From assembly GCA_007127615.1 (NCBI GenBank), contig SKZB01000281.1:1-5123 (forward strand): DNA of 5,123 nt. The letters run 5' to 3'. The DNA is from Phycisphaerales bacterium (lineage in GTDB: Bacteria; Planctomycetota; Phycisphaerae; Phycisphaerales; SM1A02). Under the pieces are notes generated by a model that saw only the letters and a list, made by a program, of their open reading frames with translations, did not search any database and was not told the DNA's origin. The translations under genes and the position numbers were made by a program. Below are positions 2,707-5,123 of this stretch, one piece after another (position 1 is the stretch's first letter; each line of letters begins with the position of its first letter).

Positions 2707-5123
2707 ATGCCGGAGCGACCCGACCCCGACAAAAGGCCGCATCCGTTTGCGGAATTCTGGCGCGAGCCGATGCTGCGATCGATGCAATCGATGCATGGTG
2801 GCGAAGATAGCGCCGAATCACCGGGGCGGGAAGGCGCCCGGGGCGGTGAGGATCCGGGCACGGGGTGTTCGTACGCTGAACTTCATGTCACGAGCAACTT
2901 CACGTTTCTGACCGGAGCGAGTCATCCGGAGGAACTCGTTGAACAAGCGGCATCGCTCGGCGCAAGGGCGATCGCGATCACCGATGTGAACTCGCTGGCG
3001 GGGATCGTCCGCGCTCATGTGGCCGCGAAGCAGGTCGGCATCCAACTGATCGTCGGGTGTCATCTCCGGCTGCATGTCGATGAGGATCCACTCGGCGAGC
3101 CGTCCCTTTCGATCCTCGTCTATCCGGCGCACCGCGCCGCCTACGGCCGGCTCTCGCGCCTGCTGACGCTCGGCAAGCGCCGCGCCCCGAAGGGCGAATG
3201 CCACCTCTGGCTGCACGATCTGATCGAACACGAGAAAGAACTGCTCGCGGTGGTCATCCCGCCGCGCGAACTGGATCAATCCTTCCTCGAAATCGTCGAA
3301 GGATTGCGGCGGATCTTCACCGGTGACCGCCTTTCCCTTGCCGCCTCTGCGCTCTACGGCCGGGACGACCGCGATCGCCTTCAACAACTCGCCTCGCTCA
3401 CCGAGCACACGCGCGTGCCGCTGGTCGCGACCAACGATGTCCACTACCACGTTCCCGGAAGACGGCTGCTCCAGGACGTGATCACCTGTATTCGCGGCGG
3501 CTGCACGATCGAGCAGGCCGGACTGCGGCTCTTTCCCCATGCCGAGCGATACCTGAAATCGCCCGAAGAGATGGATCGCCTCTTTGCCGGCTATCCCCGC
3601 GCCATCGCCCGCACCATCGAGATCGCCGGGCGCACGCGCGACTTTTCACTCGATCAGCTTCATTATCAGTATCCCGATGAGATTGTGCCTCCCGGCTTCT
3701 CGCCGCAGGAGCATCTGGAAAATCTCACCTGGGCGGGCGCGGTGGAGCGATACGGAGGGCGTGACGAAATCACGGAGTTACGAAGGAACGAAGAACATGA
3801 AAAACAAGGAGAACCGCCGCACCTCGTCACTCCGTCACTCTGTCACTCCGTCACTTCATCATCCATCCCTCCCAAAGTCCGCGCGCAGATCGAGCGTGAA
3901 CTTTGCCTCATCGATGAACTGAACTACGCGCCGTATTTCCTCACCGTCCACGACATCGTCGGCTTCGCGCGCTCGCGTCATATCCTCTGTCAGGGCCGCG
4001 GCGCAGCGGCCAACTCCGCGGTGTGTTTCTGCCTCGGCATCACCTCGGTCGATCCCGACCGGATCAACATGCTCTTCGAGCGGTTCATCTCCCGGGAGCG
4101 CAACGAGCCGCCGGATATCGACGTCGACTTCGAGCACGAGCGGCGTGAGGAAGTCATTCAGTACATCTACCGCAAGTACGGCCGGGACCGGGCCGCCCTC
4201 ACCGCCGAGGTCATCACCTACCGCGGCCGCAGCGCGGTGCGCGAGGTCGGCAAGGTACTCGGGCTGTCGCTGGATGCGGTCGATCGGCTCGCCCGGGATG
4301 TCGACTGGTGGTCGGACGACGTCGGTCGGGCGAACCGCCTGCGCGAGATCGGCTTCGATCCAGGCGACCCCACCATCCGCGCGGTCGTGCATCTCTCCAA
4401 CGAGATCGTCGGCTTTCCGCGCCATCTCTCTCAGCACGTCGGCGGTTTTGTGATCTGCAATCAACCCCTCTGCGAGATCGTCCCCATCGAGAACGCCGCG
4501 ATGGATGATCGCACGGTCATCGAATGGGACAAGGACGACATCGATGCGATGGGGATGCTGAAGGTGGATGTGCTGGGATTGGGGATGTTGACGTGTATAC
4601 GTAAATGTCTGGGGATGATTCAGGGGTGGAGCAAGGGCACGGAGGCACGGAGGCACGGAGGCACGAAGGGGGTGGGCCGGGCAGGTCCGGAAATGGCAAG
4701 TCATGTGGGCATGAAAGGAGATGAACATGAGCGGGATCAGGACATTTCGGGATCTGATTGCGTGGCAGAAGGGGATGGATCTGGTCCGGTCCGTGTACCG
4801 AATCGCAACCGCGATGCCGGAAGAGGAGCGGGCCGGCCTGACAAACCAGATGCGCCGTGCCGCGATCTCGATCCCGTCGAACATCGCCGAGGGATACGCG
4901 CGGAAGAGCACGAAGGATTACCTGAAGTTCCTTCGGACCGCGCGCGGATCGCTTGCAGAGCTGGCGACCCAGTACGAACTGATCACGACCATGAACCTCG
5001 TGCCCGAGAATCCGGAGCTCAACTACCAGCTGACCGAAGTCGACCGCGTCCTCCAGGGACTCATCCGCAGTATCGAACGCAAACTCCAGTAGACACCGGC
5101 GCACCACCCACCCCCCCCCCCCC
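2707..5123 (+). CDS. dnaE2: DnaE2 (ImuC) error-prone DNA polymerase III alpha-type subunit, partial, with two in-frame insertions
   Basis: The frame is open for 805 codons to the right edge; the stop lies outside. DnaE2 is the C-family translesion polymerase of the ImuA-ImuB mutasome. After an unusual extension of about 55 residues, the PHP domain starts at YAELHVTSNFTFLTGASHPEEL (from 56). The metal-binding His pattern is degraded (H60-V-T62; TDVN at 92-95), as is common in DnaE2. The polymerase core has LCQGRGAAANSA (427-438), PDIDVDF with catalytic D472 and D474, the DnaE2-typical PRHLSQHVGGFV, and LKVDVLGLGMLTCIRK with the third catalytic Asp at 621. Compared with the family pattern, residues 352-386 and everything after about 643 are extra sequence. 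The first is a palindromic element, the second an S23-coding element. Conserved downstream polymerase motifs are not reached. The start has no clear Shine-Dalgarno; the imuB stop (2701-2703) is 3 nt upstream in the same frame, suggesting translational coupling. Whether full-length DnaE2 is restored past the edge is unknown. Confidence 0.88.
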   Translation, partial: MPERPDPDKRPHPFAEFWREPMLRSMQSMHGGEDSAESPGREGARGGEDPGTGCSYAELHVTSNFTFLTGASHPEELVEQAASLGARAIAITDVNSLAGIVRAHVAAKQVGIQLIVGCHLRLHVDEDPLGEPSLSILVYPAHRAAYGRLSRLLTLGKRRAPKGECHLWLHDLIEHEKELLAVVIPPRELDQSFLEIVEGLRRIFTGDRLSLAASALYGRDDRDRLQQLASLTEHTRVPLVATNDVHYHVPGRRLLQDVITCIRGGCTIEQAGLRLFPHAERYLKSPEEMDRLFAGYPRAIARTIEIAGRTRDFSLDQLHYQYPDEIVPPGFSPQEHLENLTWAGAVERYGGRDEITELRRNEEHEKQGEPPHLVTPSLCHSVTSSSIPPKVRAQIERELCLIDELNYAPYFLTVHDIVGFARSRHILCQGRGAAANSAVCFCLGITSVDPDRINMLFERFISRERNEPPDIDVDFEHERREEVIQYIYRKYGRDRAALTAEVITYRGRSAVREVGKVLGLSLDAVDRLARDVDWWSDDVGRANRLREIGFDPGDPTIRAVVHLSNEIVGFPRHLSQHVGGFVICNQPLCEIVPIENAAMDDRTVIEWDKDDIDAMGMLKVDVLGLGMLTCIRKCLGMIQGWSKGTEARRHGGTKGVGRAGPEMASHVGMKGDEHERDQDISGSDCVAEGDGSGPVRVPNRNRDAGRGAGRPDKPDAPCRDLDPVEHRRGIRAEEHEGLPEVPSDRARIACRAGDPVRTDHDHEPRARESGAQLPADRSRPRPPGTHPQYRTQTPVDTGAPPTPPP
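3760..3864. mobile_element. Short palindromic element inserted in frame in dnaE2
   Basis: About 105 bp (35 codons) lie between AVERYGG and IPPKVRAQIERE, segments nearly adjacent in other DnaE2 proteins. The left arm (3762-3793) and right arm (3822-3853) are inverted repeats matching at 23 of 32 positions, around a 28-bp loop. Each arm has an 8-bp period. Left: GTGACGAA, ATCACGGA, GTTACGAA, GGAACGAA (3761-3792). Right: GTCACTCC, GTCACTCT, GTCACTCC, GTCACTTC (3826-3857). The encoded peptide (EITELRRNEEHEKQGEPP and a Ser/Thr-rich tail) is unlike DnaE2, and the polymerase frame continues unchanged after it. The left arm resembles the 8-mer array before the S23 gene at 4636, so this may be a non-autonomous, MITE-like form of that element. 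Exact borders cannot be fixed without an uninterrupted homologue. Confidence 0.7.
4636..4667 (+). repeat. 4 x 8-bp array GGCACGGA at the left end of the S23 element
   Basis: Three perfect GGCACGGA units (4636-4643, 4644-4651, 4652-4659) are followed by GGCACGAA (4660-4667). In the dnaE2 frame the array encodes GTEARRHGGTK, unlike DnaE2. The 8-bp period and the ACGRA core match the arms of the palindromic insertion at 3761-3857. It is not a CRISPR array: the units are contiguous, short and have no spacers. Confidence 0.9.
4714..4720 (+). promoter_or_regulatory. Ribosome binding site of the nested S23 gene; decides its start
   Basis: AAAGGAG lies 6 nt before the ATG at 4727. The in-frame ATG at 4721 touches the Shine-Dalgarno sequence directly and cannot be served by it, so 4727 is the start. 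The site lies inside the dnaE2 reading frame, so the S23 protein could be made from the mutasome mRNA by internal initiation. Confidence 0.75.
4727..5092 (+). CDS. Four-helix-bundle protein of the 23S rRNA intervening-sequence (S23/bAvd-like) family
   Basis: The 121-residue product is a full-length member of the small S23 family (usually about 115-130 residues). Family hallmarks are FRDLIAWQKGMDLV (7-20), QMRRAAISIPSNIAEGYAR (41-59), KDYLKFLRTARGSLAELATQYEL (63-85) and a final amphipathic helix ending in IRSIERKLQ. All four predicted helices are present and no frameshift is seen. Relatives occur as ORFs within intervening sequences of 23S rRNA genes, and the related bAvd proteins assist reverse transcriptases of diversity-generating retroelements. 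The molecular role of stand-alone members is unclear; the basic surface suggests nucleic-acid binding. The gene lies one frame off dnaE2 and is wholly nested within its open frame. It has its own Shine-Dalgarno sequence, but I see no dedicated promoter or terminator. The family call is firm; the function is not. Confidence 0.9.
   Translation: MSGIRTFRDLIAWQKGMDLVRSVYRIATAMPEEERAGLTNQMRRAAISIPSNIAEGYARKSTKDYLKFLRTARGSLAELATQYELITTMNLVPENPELNYQLTEVDRVLQGLIRSIERKLQ
5093..5123. repeat. C-rich end with a 13-base C homopolymer at the window edge
   Basis: After the S23 stop codon the sequence becomes C-rich and ends in an uninterrupted C run (5111-5123). CCCACCCCC (5107-5115) is the inverse of GGGGGTGGG (4668-4676), so this may be the inner edge of the right inverted repeat. 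The run could be real, and then prone to slippage that would shift the dnaE2 frame, or an assembly artefact where reads or the contig end. Confidence 0.6.

Larger units (their letters stand above)
4636..5123 (+). mobile_element. S23-encoding element inserted in dnaE2 (left end visible, right end outside window)
   Basis: After the conserved CIRKC segment of dnaE2 the sequence changes abruptly. First comes a four-unit 8-mer array (4636-4667), then GGGGGTGGG (4668-4676), a 50-bp leader, a complete four-helix-bundle gene (4727-5092) and a C-rich end. CCCACCCCC at 5107-5115 is the exact inverse of GGGGGTGGG at 4668-4676. This suggests that the inner part of the right inverted repeat has been reached and that an inverted 8-mer array follows outside. 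The element is in the same direction as dnaE2 and the dnaE2 frame crosses it without a stop. S23-type genes are best known from intervening sequences in 23S rRNA genes; here the host is a protein gene. Mobility is inferred from the abrupt join, the repeats and the known distribution of the family. Confidence 0.65.

Noticed and set aside
3760..3864. Palindromic insertion as a transcription terminator inside dnaE2
   Set aside because: The stem is imperfect, the loop is 28 bp, no U tract follows and the coding frame continues through it.
3826..4667. Period-8 arrays as a CRISPR
   Set aside because: Units are 8 bp, contiguous and without spacers; no cas gene is present.
4721..4726. ATG at 4721 as start of the S23 gene
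   Set aside because: It directly abuts AAAGGAG with no spacer; ATG 4727 has the proper 6-nt spacing.
3859..4911. Minus-strand 350-codon open frame opposite dnaE2 and S23
   Set aside because: It spans both dnaE2 core and the insertion on the opposite strand. The sequence is Asp/Arg/Val-rich antisense of conserved polymerase codons, typical of GC-rich shadow frames.
4727..5092. S23/bAvd-like gene as part of a diversity-generating retroelement
   Set aside because: No reverse transcriptase, template repeat or variable repeat is visible in the window, and the protein fits the S23 family better than canonical Avd.
4517..5107. Minus-strand 196-codon open frame opposite the S23 gene
   Set aside because: Antisense shadow of the S23 gene and the 8-mer array; the SCLRASVPPC-like segment is simply the reverse complement of the repeats.

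Overview
The window looks like GC-rich DNA from a planctomycete-like bacterium, most likely near Phycisphaerae. This is inferred from the style of the ImuA protein, from an S23-type four-helix-bundle gene preceded by (GGCACGGA)n repeats, and from an exported protein beginning with a CEPQWSAG-like mature end. No rRNA or other phylogenetic marker is present, so the assignment is tentative.

Layout. Positions 1-156 (minus strand) hold the 5' end of a divergent gene with a strong Shine-Dalgarno sequence and a signal peptide; it runs off the left edge. Positions 157-320 are a divergent intergenic region. It carries a convincing sigma70-type promoter (TTGAAA, 16 bp, TATCAT) whose -10 box lies inside a 17-bp palindrome that ends one base before the imuA start codon. 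From 321 onward there is one plus-strand operon: imuA (321-1157), imuB (1054-2703, overlapping imuA by 104 bp) and dnaE2/imuC (2707 to the right edge, starting 3 nt after the imuB stop). Together they encode the SOS-inducible mutasome: the DnaE2 error-prone polymerase, the non-catalytic Y-family adaptor ImuB, and the RecA-like accessory protein ImuA.

The unusual part is inside dnaE2. Its reading frame is open from 2707 to the end of the window, but two stretches foreign to the family interrupt it in frame. The first (about 3760-3864, 35 codons) is a palindromic element with period-8 arms. It sits in a loop between the PHP and polymerase regions, and the conserved protein sequence resumes in the same frame. 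The second (from about 4636 to beyond the right edge) begins with four copies of the related 8-mer GGCACGGA. It carries a complete four-helix-bundle (23S rRNA IVS/S23 family) gene at 4727-5092 with its own ribosome binding site, one frame off dnaE2, and dnaE2 remains open straight through it. This insertion lies about 23 codons after the third catalytic aspartate. The shared 8-mer ends suggest that both insertions belong to one element family: a short non-autonomous palindromic form and a long form encoding the S23 protein. The short form resembles in architecture the Rickettsia palindromic elements that insert in frame into proteins.

Two smaller in-frame tandem repeats lie in imuB: 3 x 9 bp encoding DHP near the N-terminus, and 4 x 12 bp encoding a Ser/Gly linker just before the conserved WFLHG end. 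The window ends in a 13-base C run. This is about where the right arm of the S23 element should begin, so the rest of dnaE2 and the right end of the element cannot be seen.
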